A stretch of DNA of 64,000 nucleotides, taken from contig DATGMD010000031.1 of assembly GCA_035293805.1 (NCBI GenBank), positions 62,001-126,000 of the forward strand. Reading direction: 5' to 3'. Below are positions 52,811-62,590 of this stretch, one piece after another. Position numbers and translations under genes: made by a program. Below the pieces are notes generated by a model that saw only the letters and a list, made by a program, of their open reading frames with translations, was not told the origin of the DNA and searched no databases. This DNA comes from JAJPHF01 sp035293805. Lineage in GTDB: Bacteria; Chloroflexota; UBA6077; JAJPHF01. Numbering within the stretch: position 1 is the first letter of the stretch; every line of letters starts with the position of its first letter.

Positions 52811-54175
52811 TTGGCGAACAAGACGCGGACGATCTACATCTGTAGCCAGTGCGGGGCGCGGTCGCTGCGCTGGATGGGCCGCTGCGGCGAGTGTGGCGAG
52901 TGGAACACGCTCGTCGAGAGCAGCGAGCCGGCAGTGTCGCGCGGGGGGCGCAGCGCCGCGGTGAACGGCGCCGCCGCACCGCGCCGCCTGGACGAGATTA
53001 GCGCGGGCGGCTTCGAGCGGCTGGCCGTGCCGTTGCCCGAGGTGAGCCGCGTGCTGGGCGGCGGCATCGTGCCGGGCTCGCTCGTGCTGGTTGGTGGCGA
53101 TCCGGGCGTCGGCAAGTCCACGCTGCTCATGCAGCTCTCCGAGGCCGTCGCAGCGCGGGGAGACAAGGTGCTCTACGTCTCGGGTGAGGAGTCGCTGAGC
53201 CAGCTTGCGCTGCGGGCGCGGCGCCTGGGCCACGGCGCCGAGGCGCTCTACTATCTCGGCGAGACAGACCTGAGCCAGATCACCGAGGCGACGCGCCAGA
53301 TGGGCGCCGCCGTGCTCGTCGTGGACTCGATCCAAAGCACGTTCGACCCCGAGGTGCCGTCGGCGCCGGGCAGTGTGGCGCAGCTGCGCGAGTGCGCGCT
53401 CAAGCTGATGCGCCTTGCCAAGAGCGAGAACGTGTCGGTGTTTCTGATCGGTCACGTCACGAAGGAAGGCGTCATCGCCGGCCCGAAGGTGCTGGAGCAC
53501 ATGGTCGACTGCGTGCTGTACCTGGAGGGCGAGCGCTTCCAGGCGTACCGGCTGCTGCGGGGCGTGAAGAACCGCTTCGGCTCCACCAACGAGGTCGGCG
53601 TGTTCGAGATGCGCGGCGAGGGGCTGGTCGAGGTCAGCAACCCGTCGCAGGTGTTCCTGGCCGAGCGCGTGGAGGGCGCGAGCGGCTCGGCGGTGGCCGT
53701 CACGCTGGAGGGCACGCGGCCGCTGCTGGTCGAGATTCAAGCGCTCGTCTCCCGCAGCGCGCTCGCCATGCCGCGCCGCACGTCGAACGGCATTGACTCG
53801 AACCGGCTGCTGCTCGTCTCGGCGGTGCTGAGCAAGCGACTGAACGTGAACCTCTACGACCAGGACGTGTACGTGAACGTCGTCGGCGGCCTGCGGGTGG
53901 ACGAGCCGGCGGCCGACCTGGCGATGGCGCTGGCGATCCTCTCCAGCTTCAAGGACCGCGCGCTCGACCCCGGCCTAGTGGCGATGGGGGAGATCGGGCT
54001 GTCCGGCGAGGTGCGCGGCGTGGCGCAGCTCGAGCGGCGCGTGCGTGAGGCGGCGCAGCTTGGCTTCACGCGCGCCATCGTCCCGCACACCCCCGGCGCC
54101 GCCCCCCGCGCCGATCCCGGCCTGGAGCTGATCCCCGTCCGCACGCTCCGCGACGCCGCGCAGGTGCTCGGGTAA
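52811..54175 (+). CDS. radA: DNA repair protein RadA
   Basis: 454 residues from TTG 52811. N-terminal zinc finger CSQCGARSLRWMGRCGECG, Walker A GDPGVGKST, the RadA-specific KNRFGSTNEVGVFEM motif (KNRFG), and a C-terminal Lon-protease-like domain (VNVVGGLRVDEPAADLAMALAI, GEIGLSGEVRGV). It branch-migrates recombination intermediates. disA, often next in this cluster, is absent. Confidence 0.96.
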   Translation: MANKTRTIYICSQCGARSLRWMGRCGECGEWNTLVESSEPAVSRGGRSAAVNGAAAPRRLDEISAGGFERLAVPLPEVSRVLGGGIVPGSLVLVGGDPGVGKSTLLMQLSEAVAARGDKVLYVSGEESLSQLALRARRLGHGAEALYYLGETDLSQITEATRQMGAAVLVVDSIQSTFDPEVPSAPGSVAQLRECALKLMRLAKSENVSVFLIGHVTKEGVIAGPKVLEHMVDCVLYLEGERFQAYRLLRGVKNRFGSTNEVGVFEMRGEGLVEVSNPSQVFLAERVEGASGSAVAVTLEGTRPLLVEIQALVSRSALAMPRRTSNGIDSNRLLLVSAVLSKRLNVNLYDQDVYVNVVGGLRVDEPAADLAMALAILSSFKDRALDPGLVAMGEIGLSGEVRGVAQLERRVREAAQLGFTRAIVPHTPGAAPRADPGLELIPVRTLRDAAQVLG

Positions 54176-54197
54176 ATTCCCTGTCTGCAACGACGTG

Positions 54198-56237
54198 CTA
54201 CGGCTCGGGGACGGCGGGCGACGACTGGGCGCTCACGGCGTCGCCGAGCACGCCACGGGCGGCAGCGGCGGCGACGATCCGCTCGCGGTCCTCGGGGAGG
54301 AGGAAGCCGTCGGCTTCCAGAGCCCGCGCCGCGGCGGTCACGGCGTCCACGTAGCCCTCTGCCGAACCGTAGCGCTCCTCTAGCGAGAGGCGCGGGTCGC
54401 CGCTGGTCAGGCGCTCGGCGCGCGTCGCCGCGAATGGGATGAACTGGCCCAGCTGGCCGCACAGATCCGGGCCGCCCGCGCCGGGCTTCATCAGCGCCCA
54501 GCCGGTGTAGGTGCCCGCCGGCGCCGCCAGGTCGGGCAGGCGGATGCCCGCGATCTCGTTGCCGTCGGCGTCCACCTGGCTCACGCCGCGCCAGTAGGCC
54601 GCCGGGTCCACCACCCGCGCCGGCGCGACTGTGAAATCGAGCAGCGCGATGGGCTTTGCCGACTCGGGGTGATATTCGGCGGGCGGCATCGGCGGCAGGT
54701 CACCGTAGCGGGTTGCCGGGATGGCCGGAAAGTCGAGCGCGGCCGGATCGACGAGCGTGCCGTCGGCGCGGCGGGGCACGCGGCTCGGGGGCGGGGCGGC
54801 GCCGTCCGTCACCCAGCGGTCGAGCAGCACCGACAGGGCGCGGAAGATCGGGCCGTTGTACAGCGGATTGGTGAGCTGCTGGCACTGCGCCACGGCCGGC
54901 GCCGCGTCGAACACGGTGTTGTGCTGGATGCCGGCGATGGCGTAGAGCCGCACGTTCGGCGCCTCCGCGTCCACGTCCACGTCGTTGCCGTAGGCATCGG
55001 TCTGGTTCAGCGACGAGCCCTTGTTCCAGTACTCGTTCGCGCTCTCGACGTTCATGATGGCGGGGCAGGTATTCGTCGCCGCGCAGCGAGCCAGCAGCCC
55101 GTCGGTCTGGCCGGTCACGGGGTCCGTGGTCGTGGCGTAGCGGTGGGGGAACTCGTGCTCGGGCGCGTAGCGGCGGCTGTGCTGCTGGTTGCTCACGGTG
55201 GGCTGCGCCCAGCGCACGTTCAGGTACATGCGGCCGATGCCCGTCGCGTAGGGCATCATGCCATCGAACACGCGGCGGCCCTGCAGGTCCTCGTTGAAGC
55301 CGTAGTACAGGAAGTCGCGCTGCGCGCGCCCGCCCTGCGAGCGGCCCCACGAGTACACCTGGCGCGCGCCGCCGGGCAGCAGCCGCGCGGCCGCGTCGCT
55401 GCCGCCGTACTTGAGCAGCGAGACAAAATCGCGCGTGGCGGCGTGACCAAGCCCGGCTACCACTGGGTCGCGCGCCTCGTAGACGAACTCGTAGATGTAC
55501 CCGACGCGCGCCGGTCCGGCCAGGCGCACCCGCCCTGGCCCGTCGTAGCTCCAGCCGTCAACCGGCTCCCGCGCGTCGCCCGAGTGCTCGCGCGCCGTGA
55601 GCACGCCGTTCGCGGGGTCCAGCGTGGCCGCGGGATACGGCAGCTCGATGGTAATCTGGTCCTCGCGGGCGGGGATGAGCTCGACGACGACCTGGCCGGT
55701 AATGGCGCTGCCGTCGGGCTGGCGAGCGACCGGCAGGCGGATCGACAGGGCGTTCTCGTCGGGGTTCACGTCGGCGGCCCAGCCGCTCCAGACGACCGTG
55801 TAGCCTTGCCGCATCAGGAAGCCGTGGCCGAAGTCCGCGGCGGTCGTGGGGTCGTTGCTCTCGACGCCATCGTTGAACCACTGGAGAATGCGCTTGTTCC
55901 CGCGGTTGCCGAAGTCGTAGAAGACCTTGCCGTTGCTGGCGGCCGGATCGGCCGGCCGCAGGACGTAGAACGTCGACTCATACTCCACGCGGCCGTTTGC
56001 GCGCGGCGCGAGGCCGAGGTCCGCGATGACGGCGTTGCGGCGGTCGTCGGGGTCCACGGCGCCACGGAAGGTGCCGGCGAGCTTCAGGTACGGCGCCGCG
56101 CCGGTCACGGATGCGGGCACGACCTCCTCGCGCGTGATGGTGATGACGGGAACGTCCGCCTGCGCCTGGGGCACTGGTGCGACCATCGTGACGACTGCTC
56201 CTGCAAGGACAACCGCGAGCCAGCTCAGCCTGCTCAT
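54198..56237 (-). CDS. Exported alpha/beta hydrolase domain protein (Abhydrolase_10-like)
   Basis: 679 residues from ATG 56237 with AGAGGG upstream. Signal peptide (WLAVVLAGAVVTMVAPVPQAQA). The nucleophile elbow-like YSWGRSQGGRAQRDFLYYGFNED near 310-332 and flanking VFDGMMPYATGIG agree with the alpha/beta hydrolase family seen in large secreted esterase-like proteins. His and Asp partners probably lie in YAIAGIQHNTVF. Substrate unknown. It runs against the radA/PIN operon, and its upstream gap carries a long repeat and a hairpin array. Confidence 0.8.
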   Translation of the reverse strand: MSRLSWLAVVLAGAVVTMVAPVPQAQADVPVITITREEVVPASVTGAAPYLKLAGTFRGAVDPDDRRNAVIADLGLAPRANGRVEYESTFYVLRPADPAASNGKVFYDFGNRGNKRILQWFNDGVESNDPTTAADFGHGFLMRQGYTVVWSGWAADVNPDENALSIRLPVARQPDGSAITGQVVVELIPAREDQITIELPYPAATLDPANGVLTAREHSGDAREPVDGWSYDGPGRVRLAGPARVGYIYEFVYEARDPVVAGLGHAATRDFVSLLKYGGSDAAARLLPGGARQVYSWGRSQGGRAQRDFLYYGFNEDLQGRRVFDGMMPYATGIGRMYLNVRWAQPTVSNQQHSRRYAPEHEFPHRYATTTDPVTGQTDGLLARCAATNTCPAIMNVESANEYWNKGSSLNQTDAYGNDVDVDAEAPNVRLYAIAGIQHNTVFDAAPAVAQCQQLTNPLYNGPIFRALSVLLDRWVTDGAAPPPSRVPRRADGTLVDPAALDFPAIPATRYGDLPPMPPAEYHPESAKPIALLDFTVAPARVVDPAAYWRGVSQVDADGNEIAGIRLPDLAAPAGTYTGWALMKPGAGGPDLCGQLGQFIPFAATRAERLTSGDPRLSLEERYGSAEGYVDAVTAAARALEADGFLLPEDRERIVAAAAARGVLGDAVSAQSSPAVPEP

Positions 56238-56345
56238 GGTCCCTCTCGCACTCTCCGCCGGCCCACAGCCCCTGTTAGCGCCGACTCTACAAGCCCGCCC
56301 GGTCCCTGTCAATAGGTCGAGCGGCGCCCCATTCCGTGAGTCGGC

Positions 56346-56381
56346 GGTTGAAGGATTCACCCGAAGGGTGAATCCTCAACC
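56346..56381. repeat. Near-perfect palindromic hairpin
   Basis: GGTTGAAGGATTCACCC and GGGTGAATCCTCAACC around a GAA loop, with a single extra A. Upstream of the hydrolase gene. No T-run on either strand; may be a repeat element or regulatory hairpin. Confidence 0.7.
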
Positions 56382-56409
56382 GCGAATCGACGGACTTGGG
56401 AGGCGCAAC

Positions 56410-56725
56410 AATTTGTCCGAGGAACGGTCAAACGATGCTCCTTTACTGGGTGGTTAAATGGTAGGCCGGGCGCGGGTCTGCGCGTGCTCCTCGGGCGCGG
56501 AAGGTCGCATCGTTTGCCCCGTACGATACTCCCCCGGGCGCTCGCCGCGGGCCGGGCCGGCGGGGGGCGGCCCCGGGCCGGGCGCGGGCGGCGGGCGGGG
56601 TGGGAGGCGTGTACGGGGAATGCCGGCGACCACGTCGCGCCGGGCGGCGGGCGCTCTCCGGCGCGCCTCGCGGCCTGTCTAAAAGAGGAAGCTATTGGCG
56701 GGGGGCGGTCGTCCGGGGCCAGCGG
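56410..56725 (-). repeat. Long dispersed repeat, copy 2
   Basis: Reverse complement of the element at 19200-19660, without the 130-bp array-containing insertion. Preserved: CCGAGGAACGGTCAAACGAT, the GCATCGTTT/AAACGATGC inverted repeat, CCCGTACGATACTCCCCC and GGGGCGGTCGTCCGG. Both copies point the same end towards a downstream exported-protein gene. Confidence 0.8.
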
Positions 56726-56756
56726 GGGGGTTGCGTGATGGGGAGGCCGGCTAGCG

Positions 56757-56930
56757 GGGCGCGCCCTCACCCCGACCCTCTCCCAGAGGGAGAGGGCGCA
56801 GGACGCGGGGAACGCCCTCCCCCCGGCCCTCTCCCAGGGGGAGAGGGGGAGGGACGAGTAGGACGCCCTCACCCCGGCCCTCTCCCAGGGGGAGAGGGGG
56901 AGGGACGAGTAGGACGCTCTCACTCTGCGA
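56757..56930. repeat. Hairpin repeat array D
   Basis: Three units of CCCTCACCCC(G/C)NCCCTCTCCC followed by GGGAGAGGG, the reverse orientation of arrays A-C. It directly abuts long repeat copy 2. The rest of the 840-bp gap (56238-57080) contains no gene that I can support. Confidence 0.85.
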
Positions 56931-57080
56931 CGCGGATGCCCAATCCGGCGGCGCGGGCGATTGAAGCAGCGCCGGGACGGGTGGTAGCATCAGGGCAGCG
57001 CCGTTCGCCACGACGCCTGGGCGGTGGCGGGGCCGAGCGGGCGCCGGCCGACGGGGCACGCGCGGGATGAGGCGAGCACG

Positions 57081-58145
57081 GTGAGCTTCGAGCTAGTTCT
57101 GCGGGTGATCGGCGGCATCGTGGCGGCGCTCGGCGTGTCCGAGTTTGCCGGGCTGCTGTTCGCCAATCCCGAGCCGAACGTGCCGGTCGACGCGCTCCGC
57201 TTCTCGCTGGCCTCGCTCGGCTTCGCGGTGGGCTTCGCCATTACGCCCTACGCTACCACCGTCCCCTTCAACTGGTTCCGCGACCGAGTGCTGCACGCGA
57301 GTGGCGGCGACTTTCTGGCGGGCGCACTGGGCCTGGGCGGCGGGCTCGTCTGTGGCGCGCTGGTCCACGGCCCCCTGGCCGGGCTGCCCGGCGGCCTGGG
57401 CATCTGGCTACCGGCGATTGCCTCGGGGCTGCTGGGGTACCTGGGGGTGATCGCGGCCGTCGAGCACAAGCATGCCGTGCTGACGGTGCTGGGCGGCACG
57501 CGCGAGGTCGTGCGGGGCCACGAGCTGAGCGCCGGCGAGCGCGTGCTGGTGGATACCAGCGCGATCATCGACGGCCGCATCGCCGGCGTGGCCGAGACGG
57601 GATTCCTGTTCTGCACGCTGGTCGTGCCACGGTTCGTGCTCACGGAGCTACAGCAGGTGGCCGACTCCAGCAGCGCCGAACGGCGCATCCGCGGGCGCCG
57701 TGGGCTGGACGTGCTGGACGAGCTGCAGAAGCACTCGCTGGCGCCGGTGGAGATCGTGGACCTCGACGTCGACGACACCGCCGACGTCGATTCGAAGCTG
57801 GTGCGGCTGGCGCGCGCCAACGAGTGGGCGCTGCTCACCAACGACTTCAATCTGAACAAGGTGGCGGCGCTGCAGGGCATCCGAGTGCTGAACCTGAACG
57901 AGCTGGCGAACAAGCTGAAGCCGACCTACCTCAACGGCGACGTGCTACGGATCAAGATCGTCGAGCGGGGCAACCAGGCGGGGCAGGGGGTCGGCTACCT
58001 GCCCGAGGGCACGATGGTCGTGGTAGAGGGTGCGGACCAGCTCGTCGGGCAAGAGGCCGACGTGATCGTGACGCGCAGCTTGCAGAATCTGATGGGCCGG
58101 ATGATCTTCGCGCGGCCGAAAGCGCGCCAGGACGCCGCATCGTAG
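57081..58145 (+). CDS. PIN/TRAM-domain integral membrane protein (YacL family)
   Basis: 354 residues from GTG 57081. Four hydrophobic helices in the first 125 residues, then a PIN domain: VLVDTSAIIDGRI with catalytic Asp, VVPRFVLTELQQVAD, and LLTNDFNLNKVA. A C-terminal TRAM domain contains GQGVGYLPEGTMVVVEGAD. YacL-like proteins are putative membrane ribonucleases found between radA/disA and ispD. Confidence 0.94.
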   Translation: MSFELVLRVIGGIVAALGVSEFAGLLFANPEPNVPVDALRFSLASLGFAVGFAITPYATTVPFNWFRDRVLHASGGDFLAGALGLGGGLVCGALVHGPLAGLPGGLGIWLPAIASGLLGYLGVIAAVEHKHAVLTVLGGTREVVRGHELSAGERVLVDTSAIIDGRIAGVAETGFLFCTLVVPRFVLTELQQVADSSSAERRIRGRRGLDVLDELQKHSLAPVEIVDLDVDDTADVDSKLVRLARANEWALLTNDFNLNKVAALQGIRVLNLNELANKLKPTYLNGDVLRIKIVERGNQAGQGVGYLPEGTMVVVEGADQLVGQEADVIVTRSLQNLMGRMIFARPKARQDAAS

Positions 58146-58224
58146 TGCTGAGTGGAAAGCGCTGCGTGCGGAGTAGGGCCGCTGGGCGACGACTGGCCCG
58201 CGCTTGCGGCGACGGGCGGCACGG

Positions 58225-58929
58225 ATGAGCCTTCCCCTGGACGAGGGGCAGCGAGCGACGCCCGAGCGGCACTCGCTCGGCCTGATCGTCGTGGCGGCCG
58301 GGCGCGGCGAGCGCTTCGGCGGCGACAAGGTGTGGGAGCCGCTGGAGGGCCAGCCGCTCGTGGCGCGGTCGCTGGCGGCGCTCGCGGGACCGCCGGTCGA
58401 GCAAGTCGCGCTGGTCGTGGCGCCGGGGCGCCTGGCCGATGGGCGCGCGCTGGCGCGGACGGCGCCGATCCCGTGCGTGGCCGTGCCGGGCGGCGCGCGG
58501 CGCCAGGACTCCGTGCGCAATGGGCTGCTCGCGCTCGGGCCCTGCGAGTGGGTGGCCGTCCACGATGCCGCGCGGCCGTTCGCAACCCGTGAGCTGCTGG
58601 CGCGCACGCTGGCCGCGGCGCAGGCGACGGGGGCGGCGGTGCCCGCCGTGCCCATCGCGGACACGGTGAAGCGGGTGCGCGACGGGCTGGTAGTGGAGAC
58701 GTTGCCGCGCGCGGAGCTGTGGGCCGTGCAGACGCCCCAGGTGTTTCGAGGAGCGTTGCTCGCCCAGGCGCACCGCCAAGCGGCGGACGAGGCCACCGAC
58801 GACGCCGCCCTCGTCGAGCGGCTGGGCGTGCGGGTAGCGGTGACCGAGGGCGCCTATAATAACGTGAAGATCACGACGCCGGGCGACCTGGCACTGGCCG
58901 CCTGGCGGCTGCGAAGCGCAGCGTGCTGA
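58225..58929 (+). CDS. ispD: 2-C-methyl-D-erythritol 4-phosphate cytidylyltransferase
   Basis: 234 residues from ATG 58225. LIVVAAGRGERFGGDKVWEPLEGQ is the CTP-binding loop; VHDAARPFAT and ETLPRAELWAVQTPQVFR, then NVKITTPGDLALA, are standard IspD. MEP pathway step 3. Overlaps ispF by 7 nt. Confidence 0.95.
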   Translation: MSLPLDEGQRATPERHSLGLIVVAAGRGERFGGDKVWEPLEGQPLVARSLAALAGPPVEQVALVVAPGRLADGRALARTAPIPCVAVPGGARRQDSVRNGLLALGPCEWVAVHDAARPFATRELLARTLAAAQATGAAVPAVPIADTVKRVRDGLVVETLPRAELWAVQTPQVFRGALLAQAHRQAADEATDDAALVERLGVRVAVTEGAYNNVKITTPGDLALAAWRLRSAAC

Positions 58930-59399
58930 GAACCGGGCTGGGTTACGACCTGCATCCTTATGCGGCCGAGCGGCCGCTGGTGCTGGGCGGCGTGGAGGTC
59001 GCGTATCCCCGCGGCCTCGCCGGCCATTCGGACGGCGACGCGCTGTGCCATGCGGTCATCGACGCCCTGCTCGGCGCGGCGGGGCTGGGCGACGTGGGCG
59101 AATGGTTCCCGCCCGGCGACGAGACGCCACGCGGCGTGCGCAGCCTGGGGCTGCTGGAGCAGGTGGCCGGGCGGCTGCGCGAGCAAGGATGGCGCGTCGT
59201 GAACGTGGACACCGTGGTGGTGGCGCAAGAGCCGCGCATCGCGCCGCACCGCGAGGCCATGCGCGCGAACCTGGCGGGGGCGCTCGGCGTGCCACCGGAG
59301 CGGGTGAACGTGAAGGCCACGGCGCCCGAGCGCCTCGGCGCGCTCGGACGTGCTGACGGTGTGGCCGCGCTCGCGACGGCGCTCATCGAGCGCGATTGA
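58923..59399 (+). CDS. ispF: 2-C-methyl-D-erythritol 2,4-cyclodiphosphate synthase
   Basis: 158 residues from GTG. GYDLHPY (metal ligands), GHSDGDALCHAVIDALLGAA, GDVGEWFPPGD and KATAPERLGALGRADGVAA are all IspF signatures. Makes the cyclic diphosphate in the MEP pathway. Confidence 0.97.
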   Translation: MLRTGLGYDLHPYAAERPLVLGGVEVAYPRGLAGHSDGDALCHAVIDALLGAAGLGDVGEWFPPGDETPRGVRSLGLLEQVAGRLREQGWRVVNVDTVVVAQEPRIAPHREAMRANLAGALGVPPERVNVKATAPERLGALGRADGVAALATALIERD

Positions 59400-59405
59400 A
59401 GTGCG

Positions 59406-60143
59406 ATGACTGACGAGCCGATCGAGCCTACCGCCCCCAGCCCGCCGCACCCGGCGCTGGCGTTCTGGAGCGCGCTAAGCGCCGACCTGCGCGCCGTCTT
59501 CGAGCGCGATCCGGCGGCGCGCAACTGGGCCGAGGTGCTGCTTGCCTATCCCGGGGTGCATGCGATCATGCTGCACCGCATCGCGCACGCGCTGCACCAC
59601 CTGCGCGTCCCGGTACTGCCGCGCTGGATCTCGCACTTCAACCGCTTCCTGACCGGCATCGAGATCCATCCGGCCGCCGCGATCGGCCCGGGCTTCTTCA
59701 TCGACCACGGGATGGGCGTCGTCATCGGCGAGACCACGCAGATCGGCCGCAACGTCACGCTCTACCAGGGGGTCACGCTCGGGGGCACCGGCAAGGAGAC
59801 AGGCAAGCGCCACCCCACGATCGGCGACAACGTGGTGGTCAGCGTGGGCGCCAAAGTGCTGGGTGCCATCGAGATTGGCGACAACGTGAAGATCGGTGCC
59901 GGGTCGGTGGTCCTCAACTCGGTGCCCGCCCACTCGACGGTCGTGGGCGTGCCGGGTCGCGTCGTGGCGACGCACGACCCGGCGACCCAGGAGCGGCGCC
60001 GCGTCGAGGTGCTGCCCGATCCCGAGGCGGAGATGCTGCATTACCTCCAGCAGAAGGTCATCGAGCTGGAGACGCGCCTGGCGTGGGTCGAGCGGGTCAC
60101 GGACGACGCGGAGACGTCGGCGCGGGACGCGGCGCCGTGGTGA
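59406..60143 (+). CDS. cysE: Serine O-acetyltransferase
   Basis: 245 residues. N-terminal helical part (LLAYPGVHAIMLHRIAHAL), then left-handed beta-helix hexapeptides (IEIHPAAAIGPGFFIDHGMG, GVTLGGTGKETGKRHPTIG) and VVGVPGRVV. The catalytic His-Asp pair is in FIDHGMG. First step of cysteine synthesis, next to cysS. Longer C-terminal coil (LHYLQQKVIELETRLAWVE) than short-type CysE. Confidence 0.95.
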   Translation: MTDEPIEPTAPSPPHPALAFWSALSADLRAVFERDPAARNWAEVLLAYPGVHAIMLHRIAHALHHLRVPVLPRWISHFNRFLTGIEIHPAAAIGPGFFIDHGMGVVIGETTQIGRNVTLYQGVTLGGTGKETGKRHPTIGDNVVVSVGAKVLGAIEIGDNVKIGAGSVVLNSVPAHSTVVGVPGRVVATHDPATQERRRVEVLPDPEAEMLHYLQQKVIELETRLAWVERVTDDAETSARDAAPW

Positions 60144-61591
60144 GAATTACGAACACGCTCACGGGCGAGCGCGAGGAGTTCGTGCCTGGCGGCGACGTCG
60201 TGCGCATGTACGTCTGCGGCATGACGCCGAAGTTTCACCCGCACGTGGGCCACGCGCGCATCTTCGTGGCCGCCGACGTGCTACGCCGCTACCTGGAGTA
60301 CCGCGGCTACGCCGTGCGTCACGTTCAGAACTTCACCGACATCGACGACAAGATCATCGCGCGGGCGCAGGAGGAGAAGCGGTCGCCCCAGGAGGTCGCC
60401 GACGAGTACAGCCGCTCCTACTTCGAGGCGATGGACGCACTGAACGTGCTGCGCGCGCACGAGTACCCGACGGTGACGGGCGTGATGCCGCAGATCATCG
60501 CGTTCGTGCAGGGCCTGGTCGAGAGGGGCCACGCCTACGTCGGCGAGAGCGAGCCGGGCTCGACCGGCGGGCGCGACGTGTGGTTCGCGGTGGAAACCTT
60601 CCCGAGCTACGGCGAGCTGGCGGGCCGCGAGGCGACGCTCGACGAGCAAGCGGTGGGCGCGCGCAAGGACCTAGAGCCGGGCAAGCGCGACCCGCGCGAC
60701 TTCGCGCTGTGGAAGAGCGCCAAGCCCGGCGAGCCGGCCTGGGACAGCCCCTGGGGCCCCGGCCGCCCCGGCTGGCACATCGAGTGCTCGGCCATGGTGC
60801 GCGCGACGCTCGGCGACTCGATCGACATCCACGGCGGCGGGCGCGACCTGATCTTCCCCCACCACGAGAACGAGCGGGCGCAGAGCGAGGCACTGCTCGG
60901 CAAGATCTTCGTGCGCTACTGGGCGCACGCGGGCCTGGTCGAGACGGCCGGCGGCGAGAAGATGTCGCACTCGCTGCTGAACTTCCGCACCGTACACGAC
61001 GTGCTGCAAGCCTACGACCCGATGGCGCTGCGCCTGTACCTGCTGCAAACGCACTACCGCGCGCCCCTCACCTTCCGCGAAGACGCGCTGGCCGCGGCCG
61101 CCCAGGGCCTCGCGCGGCTGCGCGGCGCGATGGAGAGCGCGTCACCCGCGGCTGCCCAAAGGGAGGGCGGGCCGGACGCGGGTGGCGCCCCGGGACTGGG
61201 GGGCCGCGAGGGCGAGGAGTTCGCCGCTCAGGCGCGGCTGCGCTTCGAGGCGGCGATGGACGACGACTTCAACACGTCGGCCGCGCTGGCGGCGCTCTTC
61301 GACCTGGCAAAGGACGTGAACAGCCGGCGGCACGACCCTGCTGCCGCGGCGGCGGTTGCCGCGGGCCAGGCCACGCTGCGCGAGCTAGCGGGCGTGCTGG
61401 GGCTCGACCTCGCGCCGCGCACCGCCGCGCCGGCGGGTGCCGAGCCGTTCGTCGAGCTGCTGCTAGCCGTGCGCCAGGAGCTGCGAGCGGCGAAGCAGTG
61501 GGCGCTGGCCGATCGCATCCGGGATGGCCTGCGCGAGCGGGGCGTGGTGGTCGAGGACCAACCGGGCGGGAGCACCTGGCGCTTCGAGTAG
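60140..61591 (+). CDS. cysS: Cysteinyl-tRNA synthetase
   Basis: 483 residues from GTG 60140 (4-nt overlap with cysE). MYVCGMTPKFHPHVGHAR (zinc Cys and HIGH-type HVGH), WHIECSAM, FPHHENE (zinc ligands), KMSHS (KMSKS-type). Helical C-terminal anticodon domain. Full-length CysRS, not MshC. Confidence 0.96.
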   Translation: MRITNTLTGEREEFVPGGDVVRMYVCGMTPKFHPHVGHARIFVAADVLRRYLEYRGYAVRHVQNFTDIDDKIIARAQEEKRSPQEVADEYSRSYFEAMDALNVLRAHEYPTVTGVMPQIIAFVQGLVERGHAYVGESEPGSTGGRDVWFAVETFPSYGELAGREATLDEQAVGARKDLEPGKRDPRDFALWKSAKPGEPAWDSPWGPGRPGWHIECSAMVRATLGDSIDIHGGGRDLIFPHHENERAQSEALLGKIFVRYWAHAGLVETAGGEKMSHSLLNFRTVHDVLQAYDPMALRLYLLQTHYRAPLTFREDALAAAAQGLARLRGAMESASPAAAQREGGPDAGGAPGLGGREGEEFAAQARLRFEAAMDDDFNTSAALAALFDLAKDVNSRRHDPAAAAAVAAGQATLRELAGVLGLDLAPRTAAPAGAEPFVELLLAVRQELRAAKQWALADRIRDGLRERGVVVEDQPGGSTWRFE

Positions 61592-61667
61592 GGCGACTCG
61601 GCGAAACGAGGACAGGGTTCGCCGGCGGTAGACGGACGGTACGTCGCCGCTCAAGGAGCGCGAGCGC

Positions 61668-62402
61668 GTGGCCGAGATCATCTGCGGCAAGCAGGCGATT
61701 CGCGAGGCTCTGCGCGCCGGGCGCCGCGTGCGGCGCGTGCTCGTGGCCGGCAGCGCCCGTGAGACGGCCCCCCTGCGCGACCTGCTGGCGCTCGCCGCCG
61801 AGCGGCACGTCCCCGTGCAGACGGTCGAGCGCGCGGCGCTGGACCGCCTGGCCGACCACCACCAGGGCGTGGCGGCGGAGGTCGAGCCCTACCCGTACTG
61901 CGACTTCGCCGAGCTGCTGCGTGCAACCCGCGCGGCGACTCCCCCCCTGTATCTCGTCCTGGACAGCTTGCAGGACCCGCAGAACTTCGGCACGCTGCTG
62001 CGTACCGCGGCGGCTGTCGGCGTGACCGGCGTCGTGCTGCCGGAGCACCATGCGGTCGGCGTCACGCCGGGAGTACGACGCGCCTCCGCAGGCGCGGTCG
62101 AGCACTTGCGGGTGGCGCGGGTGACGAACCTGGTGCGGGCGCTGGAGCAGCTCAAGGCCGCGGGCGTGTGGATTGTCGGCCTCGACGCGCACGCCGCCAA
62201 GCCGTACGACGCGGTCGACGCGTGTGGGCCGACCGCGGTGGTGGTCGGCAGCGAGGAGCAAGGGCTGCGCCGCCTGGTGCGGGAGTGCTGTGACTTCCTG
62301 GTCGCCGTGCCGATGGAGCCGGCGCTGGACTCGCTCAACGCCGCGGTGGCCGGCTCCCTAGTGCTGTACGCGTATTACCGGCAGCGGCACCGGACGGGGT
62401 GA
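61668..62402 (+). CDS. rlmB: 23S rRNA (guanosine-2'-O-)-methyltransferase RlmB / TrmH family
   Basis: 244 residues from GTG 61668 with AAGGAG upstream. N-terminal L30-like SpoU_sub_bind domain (ICGKQAIREAL), then SpoU fold with DSLQDPQNFGTLLRTA, VVGSEEQGLRRL and SLNAAVAGSLVLY, the three knot motifs binding AdoMet. Last gene of the conserved cluster. Confidence 0.93.
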   Translation: MAEIICGKQAIREALRAGRRVRRVLVAGSARETAPLRDLLALAAERHVPVQTVERAALDRLADHHQGVAAEVEPYPYCDFAELLRATRAATPPLYLVLDSLQDPQNFGTLLRTAAAVGVTGVVLPEHHAVGVTPGVRRASAGAVEHLRVARVTNLVRALEQLKAAGVWIVGLDAHAAKPYDAVDACGPTAVVVGSEEQGLRRLVRECCDFLVAVPMEPALDSLNAAVAGSLVLYAYYRQRHRTG

Positions 62403-62469
62403 GGGCGCCGCACGGGCCGAGCCAGTATGGGCCGAACGTGAAAGGGGTCCTGTACCGTATACCGTGTGA

Positions 62470-62590
62470 TACCCGATCCGGCCCGGCGGTGCGCCTGCCG
62501 GGGCGCGCCCTCACCCCCGCCCTCTCCCAGGGGGAGAGGGAGTAAGACGCGCCCTCACCCCGGCCCTCTCCCAGGGGGAGAGGGAGAGAG
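62470..62590. repeat. Hairpin repeat array E
   Basis: Two units in the reverse orientation, preceded by ATACCCGATCCGGCCCGGCG and GTGCGC, the reverse complement of the array A flank. The remaining part of the gap 62403-62729 shows no gene. Confidence 0.85.
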
